Assembly (NCBI GenBank): GCA_964587125.1
Contig: CAZPKC010000002.1
Coordinates: forward strand, 62,001 to 126,000
Direction: 5' to 3'
Length of the DNA stretch: 64,000 bases
Origin: CAIXLI01 sp964587125
GTDB taxonomy: Bacteria > Pseudomonadota > Alphaproteobacteria > UBA9219
In this document: positions 8,625 through 17,877 of the stretch, one piece after another
How the letters are laid out: every line of letters begins with the position of its first letter
Numbering within the stretch: position 1 is the first letter of the stretch
Translations under genes and position numbers: made by a program
The notes under the pieces: model-generated
Databases searched by the model: none
Told to the model about the DNA's origin: nothing
What the model saw: the letters and a program-made list of their open reading frames with translations, nothing else

Positions 8625-9996
8625 ATCCTTCTGCAACGGGAGACGGACATCTTCTTTTGGAAAGAGAACGGTTCTTGCCGTTCTGTTGGTTGCTTTAGGA
8701 AGCGCGTTTGTGATCGGCACTTATAAAAATTTTGTCGGGCACGATTTTTACCAATATTGGGGCGTCGGACTCGGGCCGAAGATGAGCGGAGGATATCTAA
8801 AAAGCCCTTATGCCGAAGTACCGAAATATTCCGCCTTTCTCGATGTTTTGGCCTCGCGCGCTGAAGACCGCCGCTTATTCTCCGCCAATAAAACCGGCCA
8901 CGCTCTTTATCCCGAGGGACTTGATATTCCGGGAACGCCGCTTTTGTACGAGCTCTTTTCCGTCATGCCGCAGGACTACTCCCGCGCGTTCGGCATTTTT
9001 TTGGCGACCCAAACGATCTTGTTCATTTGTGCCGTGACGCTGTTCTTTCCTTGCGACGAAAAGAAAAGAACTCTATTAATGCTGATTGCCGCAGTTCTCA
9101 TCCCGTGTTATTTGCCGTTGCAAGCCAATATGGTCTACGGCAATTTAAACGCCACGCAGTTTTTCTCCCTTGGAGCGCTGGCCGCGTTCGCCAATAAATT
9201 TCTTAAAAACAAGACTGCCCGCCCGCATTTTGCATGGGATGCCGCCTATATGAGCGCTCTCGTCCTCTTGACGCTTATAAAACCCAACATCGTATTGGTG
9301 ACGCTGATTCTTTCGGCATCCTTTTGGCGCGCGCGCGGCGCGGCGTCTTTTTTCTCGTCGGCCGCCGTCGCCGGAGCGTTGGGCGCGGCGCTTGCCGTTA
9401 TTCCGTGCGTATACTTCGGTTCTTGGACGGTTTGGGTGGATTGGTATAGAAGTCTTCCGGACGTAAAAGAAAAAACCGCGTATGCGGTCATGCACGGAAA
9501 CGGATCGACATCGCTTATCCTGTCCGACCTATTAAACATAAATATCCACGCAATAATGGCGCTAATCGTTTTCTTTCTGGCGCTCCATGGTCTTTGGGCG
9601 TTGTTAGAAACAAAGCCGGAGAAAGAACCCGTATTAAAATATATAAAACCCAGGATCGCGCTCCTGCTGGAAGATCCATATTTGTGTGCCTCGCTTGCGA
9701 TAACGGTGACGTTGGCCGCCTCTCCCTTGGTTTGGTCGCATTACTATGTTCTTGCTCTTTTTCCCGCTTTTTGGCTTATTGCCGCGTCGCCCGCATGGAG
9801 CGTTGCCGGATTTTGGGGCGTTATAGCTTTGATCGTCTCTTCGGGCGCGTTCGCCCGCCTTTTAGGAGAAAAAGGATTGGTTCTCTATACGATTTTTTTG
9901 GGATGGATTCCTTTGTGGTTTGGCATGCAGGCCGCGATTGCGGATAGGATTCGAAACGCGGTCATCGCGGGAGAATATATGAATAATCCGGAATAA
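8614..9996 (+). CDS. Polytopic membrane protein, GT87/DUF2029-like glycosyltransferase (copy 2)
   Basis: This 460-residue protein is clearly a tandem duplicate of the preceding gene. It shares the same length and motif order: TSSFGKRTVLAVLLVALGS, HDFYQYWGVGLGP, LDIPGTPLLYEL, GNGSTSLILSDLLNINI and SPLVWSHYYVL. Differences are scattered along the whole length, so the duplication is not recent. It starts inside the 3' end of copy 1 (ATG 8614), which suggests translational coupling. Probable role is a GT-C membrane glycosyltransferase; the acceptor and donor are not deducible. No other glycan genes are adjacent. Confidence 0.65.
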   Translation: MFFKSFCNGRRTSSFGKRTVLAVLLVALGSAFVIGTYKNFVGHDFYQYWGVGLGPKMSGGYLKSPYAEVPKYSAFLDVLASRAEDRRLFSANKTGHALYPEGLDIPGTPLLYELFSVMPQDYSRAFGIFLATQTILFICAVTLFFPCDEKKRTLLMLIAAVLIPCYLPLQANMVYGNLNATQFFSLGALAAFANKFLKNKTARPHFAWDAAYMSALVLLTLIKPNIVLVTLILSASFWRARGAASFFSSAAVAGALGAALAVIPCVYFGSWTVWVDWYRSLPDVKEKTAYAVMHGNGSTSLILSDLLNINIHAIMALIVFFLALHGLWALLETKPEKEPVLKYIKPRIALLLEDPYLCASLAITVTLAASPLVWSHYYVLALFPAFWLIAASPAWSVAGFWGVIALIVSSGAFARLLGEKGLVLYTIFLGWIPLWFGMQAAIADRIRNAVIAGEYMNNPE

Positions 9997-10021
9997 TACC
10001 TAGGCGCGGCTGGAACAAAGA

Positions 10022-10918
10022 ATGCGGTGTTGTCAAAACCTTTGGCTTTTGAAATTTTCATTTCCCGCATGCGCGGCGGAAGCCGCATCGCAGGCTTTGG
10101 GCGACGGCGCCGTTGCCGTGACGATTCTCTCCGCGCCGCGTCAGAACAAGGCGCGCGTGGAAATTCTGTATAACGACGAACCGGACGCCTCCGGCATGTC
10201 CATGAAAATCGCCGTTTTGGCGGCCGCGCTGAATATTCCGGCCCCCGCCTTTACGCTTGCCCCAACGCCAAAACTCGATTGGCTCAAAAAAGTCGCCGCA
10301 GATTTTCCTCCGCTTAAAATTGCGCGATGGACCATCCACGGCGCGCAACACAGGAGGAAAGTCCCCAACCGCCTTTTTGCGCTGCAAATCGATGCGACAA
10401 ACGCGTTCGGCACGGGCGAACATCCGACGACGCGCGGATGTTTGTTGATGCTCGACAAAATTCTAAAAACCGGATTTCGTCCACGCCGCATGGCCGATAT
10501 CGGATGCGGTTCCGGCATTCTGGCGATGGCCTGCGTTCAAGGCGCAAGGAGGCGGGCCGTCGCCGTCGATCTTGACGCTGATTCGGCGCTTATTGCAGCA
10601 AGGAATGTCCGCGTAAACGGGTTTGGAAAAGTCATTCGTGCCGGGCGCGGAAACGGCTATTCCGCGCCGCCGGTGCGGAAATCTTCCCCTTATGATTTGA
10701 TTATGGCAAACATTTTTGCCGTTCCTTTGTGTCGGATGGCCAAGGATTTAAAGAAAAACTTGAAATTTGGCGGTGTCGCCGTTCTTTCCGGTCTGCTGAC
10801 CATTCAGGCGAATAAGGTTATTGCGGCGCACAGAATGCAGGGATTGGTCCTGATCGGGCGTAAGGTTATCGGAGAGTGGTCGGTGCTTGCGTTCAGGCGG
10901 CCTAACGGGGCATTATAG
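10022..10918 (+). CDS. prmA: Ribosomal protein L11 methyltransferase
   Basis: The 298-residue protein has the PrmA hallmark DATNAFGTGEHPTTRGCL (about residues 124-141), the SAM-binding motif DIGCGSGILAMA (about 158-169) and ANIFAVPL at the position of the catalytic-loop motif. PrmA trimethylates L11 using S-adenosylmethionine. The length is close to the family norm. The aminopeptidase gene follows after 4 bp. The N-terminal start is less certain because the first dozen residues are not diagnostic. Confidence 0.93.
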   Translation: MRCCQNLWLLKFSFPACAAEAASQALGDGAVAVTILSAPRQNKARVEILYNDEPDASGMSMKIAVLAAALNIPAPAFTLAPTPKLDWLKKVAADFPPLKIARWTIHGAQHRRKVPNRLFALQIDATNAFGTGEHPTTRGCLLMLDKILKTGFRPRRMADIGCGSGILAMACVQGARRRAVAVDLDADSALIAARNVRVNGFGKVIRAGRGNGYSAPPVRKSSPYDLIMANIFAVPLCRMAKDLKKNLKFGGVAVLSGLLTIQANKVIAAHRMQGLVLIGRKVIGEWSVLAFRRPNGAL

Positions 10919-10922
10919 AGAG

Positions 10923-12719
10923 ATGACGCCCCCTGACTTTTCCGAACGCCTTGCCTCTTTACGCAGAGAGATTGAAACCGCCTCTCTCGACGGCTTTATC
11001 GTGCCGAGAACCGACGACTATCAAAGCGAATATATCCCGCCGTGCGCCGAGCGGGTCGCGTTCCTCTCTGGCTTTACGGGTTCGGCGGCGACGATCGTCG
11101 TTTTAAAAGACAAGGCCGCGTTTTTCACCGATGGCCGCTATACTTTGCAGGCGGTCCGGCAAGTGTCCCAAGACTCTTATGCCTTGTTCGATATCCAGAA
11201 CAAAACGCCGTTGGCGTGGCTTGAGGAAAACGCGCAAAAAGGCGCAAAAATAGCCTACGATCCATGGCTTCATTCGGCCGAAACCGTGGGGCGCTTGAAA
11301 CGGGCGCTGGCTAAAGCCGAAGCCGAGGCCGTTCCTGTCGCGCGCAATCTCGTAGATATTATTTGGGAAGACAAACCACCGCTTCCTTTGGCCCCCGTTT
11401 ATCCGCACGAGCTTGCGTATGCCGGAAAATCCTCCGCCGAAAAAAGACGGGAAATCACGGAGGAGCTTAAAAAGAATCGTCTTGCGGCGGCCGTCATAAC
11501 CGATGCGGCGTCCGTCGCGTGGCTTCTGAACATACGCGGCGGCGACGTCGCCCATACGCCGTTGCCGTTAAGCCGCGCGATCCTGAACGACGACGGAACT
11601 GCGGAATGGTTCGTCGATGCGCGCAAAGTGACGAAAGAACTGCCGGCCCATTTAGGAGGACAGGTTTCGGTTCTTCCGCCGGACGAATTTCCCGTAGCGC
11701 TCGCCCGGCTTGCGCGCGCAAACAAGCCCATCCTTATCGATCCCGCAAACGCGCCGAGCTGGATCGTCGATTATCTAAACGCCGCGCAGGGAAAGATCGA
11801 ACGGGGCGACGATCCCTGCGCCTTGCCGCGCGCGATCAAGAACGCGGCCGAACTTCAGGGCATGCGCGCGGCGCATGAGCGCGACGGCGCGGCGCTGACG
11901 AACTTTCTTGCATGGCTCGATGCGTACTGGGAAAAGGACGGCATAACGGAACGCGAGGCGGAATCCAGGCTTGAAATCTTCCGCAAGGAGAACATCCGTT
12001 ATCGTGGGTCGAGTTTCGAAACCATTTCCGCCGCAGGAGAAAACGGCTCCATCGTGCATTACCACACGACCGAGGAAAACAACGCGCTGTTGGTTTCGGG
12101 CCAGCTTTATCTGATCGACAGCGGGGGGCAATATCTCGACGGCACGACGGATGTGACGCGCACGATCGCTTTGGGCGAGCCTTCGGGCGAGATGCGCGAA
12201 AACTTTACGCGCGTGCTGAAAGGCCATCATGCGCTGGCCTCGATACGGTTCCCCGAAGGCACGACGGGCGCCGATCTCGACGTTCTGGCGCGGCAATATT
12301 TATGGGACGCTGGTCGCGATTACGGCCACGGAACGGGCCACGGCGTCGGCTCTTATCTCGGCGTACATGAGGGCCCGCAAGGCATTTCCAAACGCAACAA
12401 AACGGCGCTCAAGCCCGGCATGATTCTGACGAACGAGCCCGGCTATTATAAAGAAGGCGCATATGGTATACGCATCGAGAATGTAATGGCGGTCGTTGAA
12501 ATCGCCGGAATACAAAACAGCGAGCATAAAATGTTCGGGTTCGAGACGCTAACCCTGGCGCCGATCGACAGGCGGTTGATCGACGTTTCGCTGTTGACGG
12601 AAGAAGAGCTTGCTTGGCTCAACGCGTATCACAGGCGCGTGAGGGAAACCCTGCTTCCCATCGTCGATATTGCGACAAGAGAATGGCTTGACGCCGCCTC
12701 CGCGCCCATAGAGAAATAA
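10923..12719 (+). CDS. pepP: Xaa-Pro aminopeptidase (M24B family)
   Basis: The 598-residue protein has two creatinase-like N-terminal domains (about residues 1-300) and a C-terminal pita-bread M24 metallopeptidase domain. Metal ligands are visible in YLIDSGGQYLDGTTDVTRT (two Asp), GHGTGHGVGSYLGVHE (His), NEPGYY (Glu) and GIRIEN (Glu). It removes N-terminal residues before proline. I chose ATG 10923 (MTPPDFSERL) over an upstream in-frame start because it sits just after the prmA stop with GAGAG upstream. The three-domain length matches eukaryote-like XPNPEP1-type bacterial enzymes rather than the shorter E. coli PepP. Confidence 0.94.
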   Translation: MTPPDFSERLASLRREIETASLDGFIVPRTDDYQSEYIPPCAERVAFLSGFTGSAATIVVLKDKAAFFTDGRYTLQAVRQVSQDSYALFDIQNKTPLAWLEENAQKGAKIAYDPWLHSAETVGRLKRALAKAEAEAVPVARNLVDIIWEDKPPLPLAPVYPHELAYAGKSSAEKRREITEELKKNRLAAAVITDAASVAWLLNIRGGDVAHTPLPLSRAILNDDGTAEWFVDARKVTKELPAHLGGQVSVLPPDEFPVALARLARANKPILIDPANAPSWIVDYLNAAQGKIERGDDPCALPRAIKNAAELQGMRAAHERDGAALTNFLAWLDAYWEKDGITEREAESRLEIFRKENIRYRGSSFETISAAGENGSIVHYHTTEENNALLVSGQLYLIDSGGQYLDGTTDVTRTIALGEPSGEMRENFTRVLKGHHALASIRFPEGTTGADLDVLARQYLWDAGRDYGHGTGHGVGSYLGVHEGPQGISKRNKTALKPGMILTNEPGYYKEGAYGIRIENVMAVVEIAGIQNSEHKMFGFETLTLAPIDRRLIDVSLLTEEELAWLNAYHRRVRETLLPIVDIATREWLDAASAPIEK

Positions 12720-12721
12720 TC

Positions 12722-14101
12722 ATGCTTTTTCACAGCACGCGCGGCCTTGCGCCGGAGACGGATATTCGAAACGCGGCCTTGGCGGGACTCGCGCCGGACG
12801 GCGGGCTCTATGTGCCGAAAGAGTGGCCGCAATTTTCGTCCGAAGACATCGCCTCGATGCGCGGAGCGTCCTATCAGGAAACGGCCTTTCGCGTGCTCCG
12901 GCCTTTTATGCAAGAGGTCATCCCCGACGACGCGTTGCGGACGATCATCGATAAATCGTATGCCTTGTTTGAAAATGCCGAAGTCGTTCCGCTGCGGAAA
13001 CTGGACGGAGGCCTCCATATCCTCGAACTCTTCCACGGCCCGACGCTGGCGTTCAAGGATGTCGCCTTGCAATTTCTCGGCAACACATTCGATTATTTCA
13101 TGCGGGATTCCGGCAAACGCATGACGGTCGTTACCGCGACGTCGGGCGATACGGGATCGGCGGCCATCGCGGCTTTGGCGGGGCGCGAAAACATCGAGGT
13201 TTTCGTCCTTTTCCCCGACAAAGGGCCAAGCGACATCCAGCGCAAGCAAATGACGTGTGTCGATGCGCCCAATGTTCACGCCATCGCCGTCGAGGGCACT
13301 TTCGACGATTGCCAGAGAATCGTGAAAACGCTGTTTGCCGACGAAAATACGCGCAAACTGTGGAATCTCAATACCGTTAATTCGATCAATCTGGTGCGTA
13401 TTCTCGCGCAAATCGTTTATTATTTTATAGCGTCGCAAAAGGTCCGGGGAAAACCCACATTTGTCGTGCCGACAGGCAATTTCGGCGATGTTTTCGCGGG
13501 ATATGCGGCGATAAAGTGCGGCTTGCCGATCGACAAGCTTGTGGTTGCGACAAACAGCAACGATATTCTGGCGCGTTTTTTCGCCACGGGGCGCATGCGG
13601 CCGATGCCGGTGCAAAGCACCCTAAGCCCAAGCATGGACATTCAGATCAGCAGCAATTTCGAGCGTTTGTTGTTCGATTTATGCGTGGGCGGCTCGACAC
13701 AGGTGCGCAAGCTTATGGCGGAGTTGAAAAACAAAGACGGCTTCGCGGTTTCTTCGGCGCAATTGGATTTAGCGCGCAAAAATTTTATCGCCGGACGCGC
13801 TAACGACGAAGAAACGCTGGCGACCATCAAAAACATTCATGAAAAATACGGGATTATCCTTGATCCGCATACGGCCGTGGGGATGAGAGTCGCTCAAAAC
13901 CTTGCGCCACGCCTGAACCAGCCGGTTATTTGCCTTGCCACAGCGCATCCGGCAAAGTTTCCGGAAACAATCAATCGAGCGCTGGGTTTTGTGCCCAACA
14001 TCCCCGAAAAAATAGCCTCCTTGGCGAATAAAACCGAACGTCTGACGCGAATGCCCGCCGACGCGCGGAAAATAGAGGAGTTTATAGGAAAGAAAACATG
14101 A
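12722..14101 (+). CDS. thrC: Threonine synthase
   Basis: The 459-residue PLP enzyme converts O-phospho-L-homoserine to L-threonine. The N-terminal STRG-containing segment and LAPDGGLYVPKEWP are typical. The PLP lysine sits in TLAFKDVALQFLG (about residues 103-115). TATSGDTGSAAIAAL binds phosphate, and PTGNFGDVFAGYAA is a further family motif. The length fits the long ThrC subfamily. It starts 2 bp after the aminopeptidase and overlaps the M16 peptidase by ATGA, so these genes are cotranscribed. Confidence 0.97.
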   Translation: MLFHSTRGLAPETDIRNAALAGLAPDGGLYVPKEWPQFSSEDIASMRGASYQETAFRVLRPFMQEVIPDDALRTIIDKSYALFENAEVVPLRKLDGGLHILELFHGPTLAFKDVALQFLGNTFDYFMRDSGKRMTVVTATSGDTGSAAIAALAGRENIEVFVLFPDKGPSDIQRKQMTCVDAPNVHAIAVEGTFDDCQRIVKTLFADENTRKLWNLNTVNSINLVRILAQIVYYFIASQKVRGKPTFVVPTGNFGDVFAGYAAIKCGLPIDKLVVATNSNDILARFFATGRMRPMPVQSTLSPSMDIQISSNFERLLFDLCVGGSTQVRKLMAELKNKDGFAVSSAQLDLARKNFIAGRANDEETLATIKNIHEKYGIILDPHTAVGMRVAQNLAPRLNQPVICLATAHPAKFPETINRALGFVPNIPEKIASLANKTERLTRMPADARKIEEFIGKKT

Positions 14102-15357
14102 CCATTCAAATTACGGAACTCGATAACGGAATACGCGTGGCGACCGACACGATGCCGGATGCGGAAAGCGTCGTTCTTGGCGCGTGGATCGGGGTCGGCT
14201 CGCGGCACGAGCCTTGGAACGCCAACGGCGTCGCGCATCTGGTCGAACACATGATGTTCAAAGGCACGAAAACGCGTTCGGCTTACGCGTTGTCTTCCGC
14301 AATCGAAAATAAAGGCGGCGAAATGAACGCGCATACCTCGCGCGAAGCCACCGTGTATTACGCGCGCGTCTTGCCGGAGGAATCCGAAAACGCCATCGAT
14401 ATCATCGGCGACATGCTGCGCCATTCGGTATTCGCCCCGAAGGAATTAGATCGCGAACGCCTCGTCGTCGTTCAGGAAATCGGGCGCGAGATGGATTCGC
14501 CGGAGGACTACGCGTTCGATCTGATGCATAAACAAGCATTGCCCGATCAAAAGATCGGACGGTCGATTTTAGGTTCGGCGGAAGTCATCTCCAAATTGCC
14601 GCGCGAGGCCCTGACGTCTTACGTTTCGCGCCATTATGTCGGCGCGAACACGGTTCTTGTCGCCGCGGGAAAAATTTCCCACGAGGCGTTTTTGAAAATG
14701 GCGCGGAAACGTTTCGGCAGCGCGCCCCGCGGGAAAAAGCCCGCGGAAGATAAAACCCGCGTTTCTTTCGGCGCAAAGCTTTTGCCGAAGGAAATCGAGC
14801 AGGTTCACTTAATCTTCGGCTTCAAAGGCCCCGGATATCGCGCGAAGGCGTCCTATTATCCGGCGCAGATTCTATCTTTGATTCTGGGCGGAAGCTCGTC
14901 GTCGCGCCTGTTCCAAAAGGTGCGCGAAAAGCGCGGCCTCGTTTATACGATCCATTCGGCGCATGCCGGATTCAGCGATGCCGGTCTTTTCCAAATTTAT
15001 GCCGGAACCGACCCCAAGCGCTTGCGCGAACTGATCCCTGTCATATGTGACGAACTGAACGACATCAGGAAAAGCGTAACGCGCGGCGAATTGGCCCGCG
15101 CCAAAGCGCAAGTGCGCGCCGATCTGCTGATGGGGCGGGAAAGCGTCATGCGCCGCGCCGAAGTCATCGGAAGCCAAATCCTCGTTTATGGAAAATCCAT
15201 TCCGGCCGAAGTTATTTTGAAAAAATTGCTCGCGGTCACCCAAGAAGACGTGCAAAAAGAGGCGCAAATCATTTTTTCGCAAAAACCCGTCTTGACAGCG
15301 CTTGGTCCTTTGGATGATCTGGAATCCTATGAGAAAATTTCGGCGCGACTAACATGA
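14098..15357 (+). CDS. M16 family zinc metallopeptidase (processing-peptidase-like)
   Basis: The 419-residue protein carries the inverted zinc motif HLVEH (in VAHLVEHMMFKGT, about residues 44-56) with the downstream acidic ligand region REATVYYARVLPE. The second half contains GGSSSSRLFQKVREKRGLVYTI, typical of the mitochondrial-processing-peptidase-beta-like bacterial group. Alphaproteobacteria commonly carry one such gene after thrC. No signal peptide is seen, so it is probably cytoplasmic. It overlaps thrC and the acetyltransferase by four bases on each side. The substrate is unknown. Confidence 0.93.
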   Translation: MTIQITELDNGIRVATDTMPDAESVVLGAWIGVGSRHEPWNANGVAHLVEHMMFKGTKTRSAYALSSAIENKGGEMNAHTSREATVYYARVLPEESENAIDIIGDMLRHSVFAPKELDRERLVVVQEIGREMDSPEDYAFDLMHKQALPDQKIGRSILGSAEVISKLPREALTSYVSRHYVGANTVLVAAGKISHEAFLKMARKRFGSAPRGKKPAEDKTRVSFGAKLLPKEIEQVHLIFGFKGPGYRAKASYYPAQILSLILGGSSSSRLFQKVREKRGLVYTIHSAHAGFSDAGLFQIYAGTDPKRLRELIPVICDELNDIRKSVTRGELARAKAQVRADLLMGRESVMRRAEVIGSQILVYGKSIPAEVILKKLLAVTQEDVQKEAQIIFSQKPVLTALGPLDDLESYEKISARLT

Positions 15358-15980
15358 TCGATTTTATCGTTTCTCTTTTTCGCATGCCGCCGCGGCGCGC
15401 CCACCCGTCGCTCGACCTGCAGTTGGCGGGACCGCGCGTTCGGCTCCGCATGACCGAAGCCGAAGACTGGAAGGTTTGGCGTCCTTTGCGCGAGCTCAGC
15501 CGCGGATATCTGGAGCCGTGGGAGCCGGAATGGCCCGATCATGCGCTGACGTACGGTTATTTTTGTTCTCTTTTGCGCCGCATGTGGCGCGACTGGCGAA
15601 GCGGGAGGGCCTACGCCTTTTCCATTTTTCTTCAGGCCGAGCCGAGGCCCATTCTTATCGGAGGCGTAACGCTCGCGGATATCCACTATGCCGCCGCGCA
15701 AAAAGGCACCGTCGGATATTGGATCGGACGCCCTTATGCGGGGCAGGGCTATATGACGGAGGCGCTCGGGCTTGTGTGCGATTTTGCGTTCGAGGAGCTG
15801 AAATTGCAGCGCGTCGAAGCCAGTTGCCTGCCGGGCAACGAGGCCAGCAAAACCGTTCTGCAACGCTGCGGGTTTGAGCAAGAGGGCTATGCCAAAGCGT
15901 ATATGCAGATCAACGGCAAGAGGGAAGACCACTTGCTATGGGGCCGAAACAATCCGGCGCTTATGCCGGATCATTCATAA
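15354..15980 (+). CDS. GNAT-family N-acetyltransferase, RimJ/RimL-like
   Basis: The 208-residue protein fits the RimJ group: GPRVRLRMTEAEDWKVW at the start of the fold, IGGVTLADIHYAAAQKGTVGYWIG in the central strands, YAGQGYMTEAL as the acetyl-CoA pyrophosphate loop, and VEASCLPGNEASKTVLQRCGF near the end. RimJ/RimL enzymes acetylate N-termini of ribosomal or other proteins. It is the last gene of the rightward series and overlaps the M16 peptidase stop (ATGA). Its stop lies only a few bases from the convergent accD stop. The substrate cannot be assigned. Confidence 0.88.
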   Translation: MIDFIVSLFRMPPRRAHPSLDLQLAGPRVRLRMTEAEDWKVWRPLRELSRGYLEPWEPEWPDHALTYGYFCSLLRRMWRDWRSGRAYAFSIFLQAEPRPILIGGVTLADIHYAAAQKGTVGYWIGRPYAGQGYMTEALGLVCDFAFEELKLQRVEASCLPGNEASKTVLQRCGFEQEGYAKAYMQINGKREDHLLWGRNNPALMPDHS

Positions 15981-15983
15981 AGC

Positions 15984-16901
15984 TTATATCCTCTTGCTGC
16001 TGCGCGCGCCGTGTGGGACGGGACCGGCCAGGCCAGCGGAAGCGGCAGGCTGTTTTTCGCGAAGCAAACGTAAAACGCGGCCCAATGTGTCGCGCAGGTC
16101 CTTGCGCTCGACGACGATATCGACCATGCCGTGTTCCATCAGATATTCGGCGCGCTGGAACCCCGGCGGCAGCGTTTCGCGGATCGTGTTCTCGATCACG
16201 CGCGCGCCCGCGAAGCCGATCAAGGCGCCGCGCTCCGCGATATGAACGTCGCCGACCATCGCAAAACTCGCCGTGACGCCCCCCGTCGTCGGATTGGTTA
16301 GCACGACGATAAAAGGCAGCTTCGCCTCTTTGACCATATCCGCCGCGACGATCGTTCGGGGCATTTGCATCAACGACACGATTCCTTCCTGCATGCGCGC
16401 GCCGCCGGAAGCCGGAAAAACGACAAAAGCCGATTTTGTCGCCACGGCGCGCTCAGCCGCCGCTACGATCGCCTCACCGACGCCCGCGCCCATCGATCCG
16501 CCCAAAAAGCCGAAATCGAAAACGGCGATGACGGCTTTAATCCCGTCCACTTCGCCTTCGCCGACGATGACGGCGTCTTGACGCTTGGTTTTATTCTGCG
16601 CGTCTTTCAGGCGCTCGGCATATTTTTTCTGATCGCGGAATTTCAACGGATCGGGCATAACTTTCGGCGTTTCGACATATTTATAATTCCCTTCGTCGAA
16701 AAGGCTGTCCAAACGTTTGACCGGGTCCAATTTCAAATGATATCCGCACGTGCGGCAAACGTTAAAATGGCTTTCCAGATCACGTTTGAAAAGCATGCCG
16801 CTGCAGCCAGGACATTTTTCCCACAAATTGTCGGGGACATCCTTTTTTTGGCCGACGAGGGCCCGGATCTTCGGGCGGACGAAATTTGAAAGCCAATTCA
16901 T
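15984..16901 (-). CDS. accD: Acetyl-CoA carboxylase carboxyltransferase subunit beta
   Basis: The 305-residue protein has the N-terminal zinc ribbon with Cys30, Cys33, Cys49 and Cys52 (CPGC and CRTC) and then the crotonase-fold carboxyltransferase domain with SGGARMQEG and TNPTTGGVTASFAM. With AccA it transfers carboxyl from biotin to acetyl-CoA, the first step of fatty acid synthesis. The usual alphaproteobacterial neighbours folC and trpA are absent; the gene is convergent with the acetyltransferase. Confidence 0.97.
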   Translation of the reverse strand: MNWLSNFVRPKIRALVGQKKDVPDNLWEKCPGCSGMLFKRDLESHFNVCRTCGYHLKLDPVKRLDSLFDEGNYKYVETPKVMPDPLKFRDQKKYAERLKDAQNKTKRQDAVIVGEGEVDGIKAVIAVFDFGFLGGSMGAGVGEAIVAAAERAVATKSAFVVFPASGGARMQEGIVSLMQMPRTIVAADMVKEAKLPFIVVLTNPTTGGVTASFAMVGDVHIAERGALIGFAGARVIENTIRETLPPGFQRAEYLMEHGMVDIVVERKDLRDTLGRVLRLLREKQPAASAGLAGPVPHGARSSKRI

Positions 16902-17012
16902 TAAACACCCTGTTCCTTTTAAAGCCCCTGCGGCGAGACAGCGAGGACTATAAAGGCCTTTTTATGGAAATAACAGCTTCCTTTCCGTCCCGAAACAAGC
17001 GGTAAATGTTGG

Positions 17013-17138
17013 CTACTTGTTGGTGGCAGGATCGGGATAAACCTGAGGATACGTCGTATCCTCGGCATCCGCGGGCGGATCGACATGCGGCGGTTTTTTC
17101 CCGCACGCGGAAACGGGCAGGATGCATAAAAGCATCAT
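17013..17138 (-). CDS. Small LptM/YifL-like lipoprotein
   Basis: A 41-residue reading from ATG 17138 gives MMLLCILPVSAC, then GKKPPHVDPP, a short acidic stretch, YPQVYPDP and the stop at 17013. A lipobox-like PVSAC followed by GKK and Pro-rich, Tyr-Pro residues is typical of the tiny LptM-type lipoproteins that help mature the LPS translocon. The visible hydrophobic signal extends upstream of the ATG (RNVLLTG), so the real start may be a rare ATT at 17171, which has AGGG before it; no ATG, GTG or TTG exists there. It lies between accD and the phasin gene. Confidence 0.55.
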   Translation of the reverse strand: MMLLCILPVSACGKKPPHVDPPADAEDTTYPQVYPDPATNK

Positions 17139-17184
17139 GCCCGTTAAAAGAACGTTTCTAAGATAGACCGAAATAACAAAAACC

Positions 17185-17814
17185 CTAAGCCGCGCGGGCG
17201 GCGACAGTCTTAACCATGCCGCACATCTCGTTCAAGCTATCGTTCAAACGGACGCCCACGGTCTCCATGGCTTGACTATTGCACTTGGCAAGAGTTTCCG
17301 AAGCGTCGCGCATATTGGCGATATATTTGTCCATCGCCGACTTGCCGACCTCGGCTTGCTTGATCGCCTTGGCCTCCGGCGTCGGGCAAGACATGATGGC
17401 CTGCGTCATTTCCATCATCTCTTCCATCATCTGGCGGTAATTGTCGATCTGACGGCGCCACAACGCTTGCATGCTTTCATAAGAAGCCTGACTCATCGCG
17501 GTAAAGGCTTCCATATTCTTGCGCTGCAAGGCGGAAAGAGCCTCCATGTCGAACGTCGGCATTTGGGGCATTTTAAAATCACCCATCATTTTCATCATGT
17601 CAAACGTCGGCATTTGGGGCATTTTCCCGTCGCTCATCATTTTCGTCATGTCGAACATTGGCATTTTATAATCGCCCATCATTTTCGTCATGTCGAACAT
17701 CTTGGTCATATCGAATTTCGACATGTCAAACATCTTCGTCATGTCGAATTTCGATATATCGAACAATTGAGACATGTCCGCCTCAAAAAAGGGATTCGTG
17801 AACGGCTTCGACAT
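17185..17814 (-). CDS. Phasin-family protein with methionine-rich N-terminal repeats
   Basis: The 209-residue protein has a C-terminal phasin-type helical region (about residues 90-205: ALSALQRKNMEAFTAMSQASYESMQALWRRQ in two halves, then SKSA-like helices). Such proteins coat polyhydroxyalkanoate granules. The first 90 residues are a run of FDMTKM, FDMSK and FDISK units plus two KMPQMPTFDM blocks, very rich in Met, Phe, Asp and Lys. ATG 17814 has a strong GGAGG upstream, and a promoter is visible at 17878-17906. No PHA synthase or depolymerase is in the window, so granule binding is inferred from the family alone. Confidence 0.8.
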   Translation of the reverse strand: MSKPFTNPFFEADMSQLFDISKFDMTKMFDMSKFDMTKMFDMTKMMGDYKMPMFDMTKMMSDGKMPQMPTFDMMKMMGDFKMPQMPTFDMEALSALQRKNMEAFTAMSQASYESMQALWRRQIDNYRQMMEEMMEMTQAIMSCPTPEAKAIKQAEVGKSAMDKYIANMRDASETLAKCNSQAMETVGVRLNDSLNEMCGMVKTVAARAA

Positions 17815-17877
17815 TGTGCCTCCATAGAGCGCTGAAAAGAAGAGAGGTTAGGGGCATCCCTTCCTCGTTAAGGTTAA

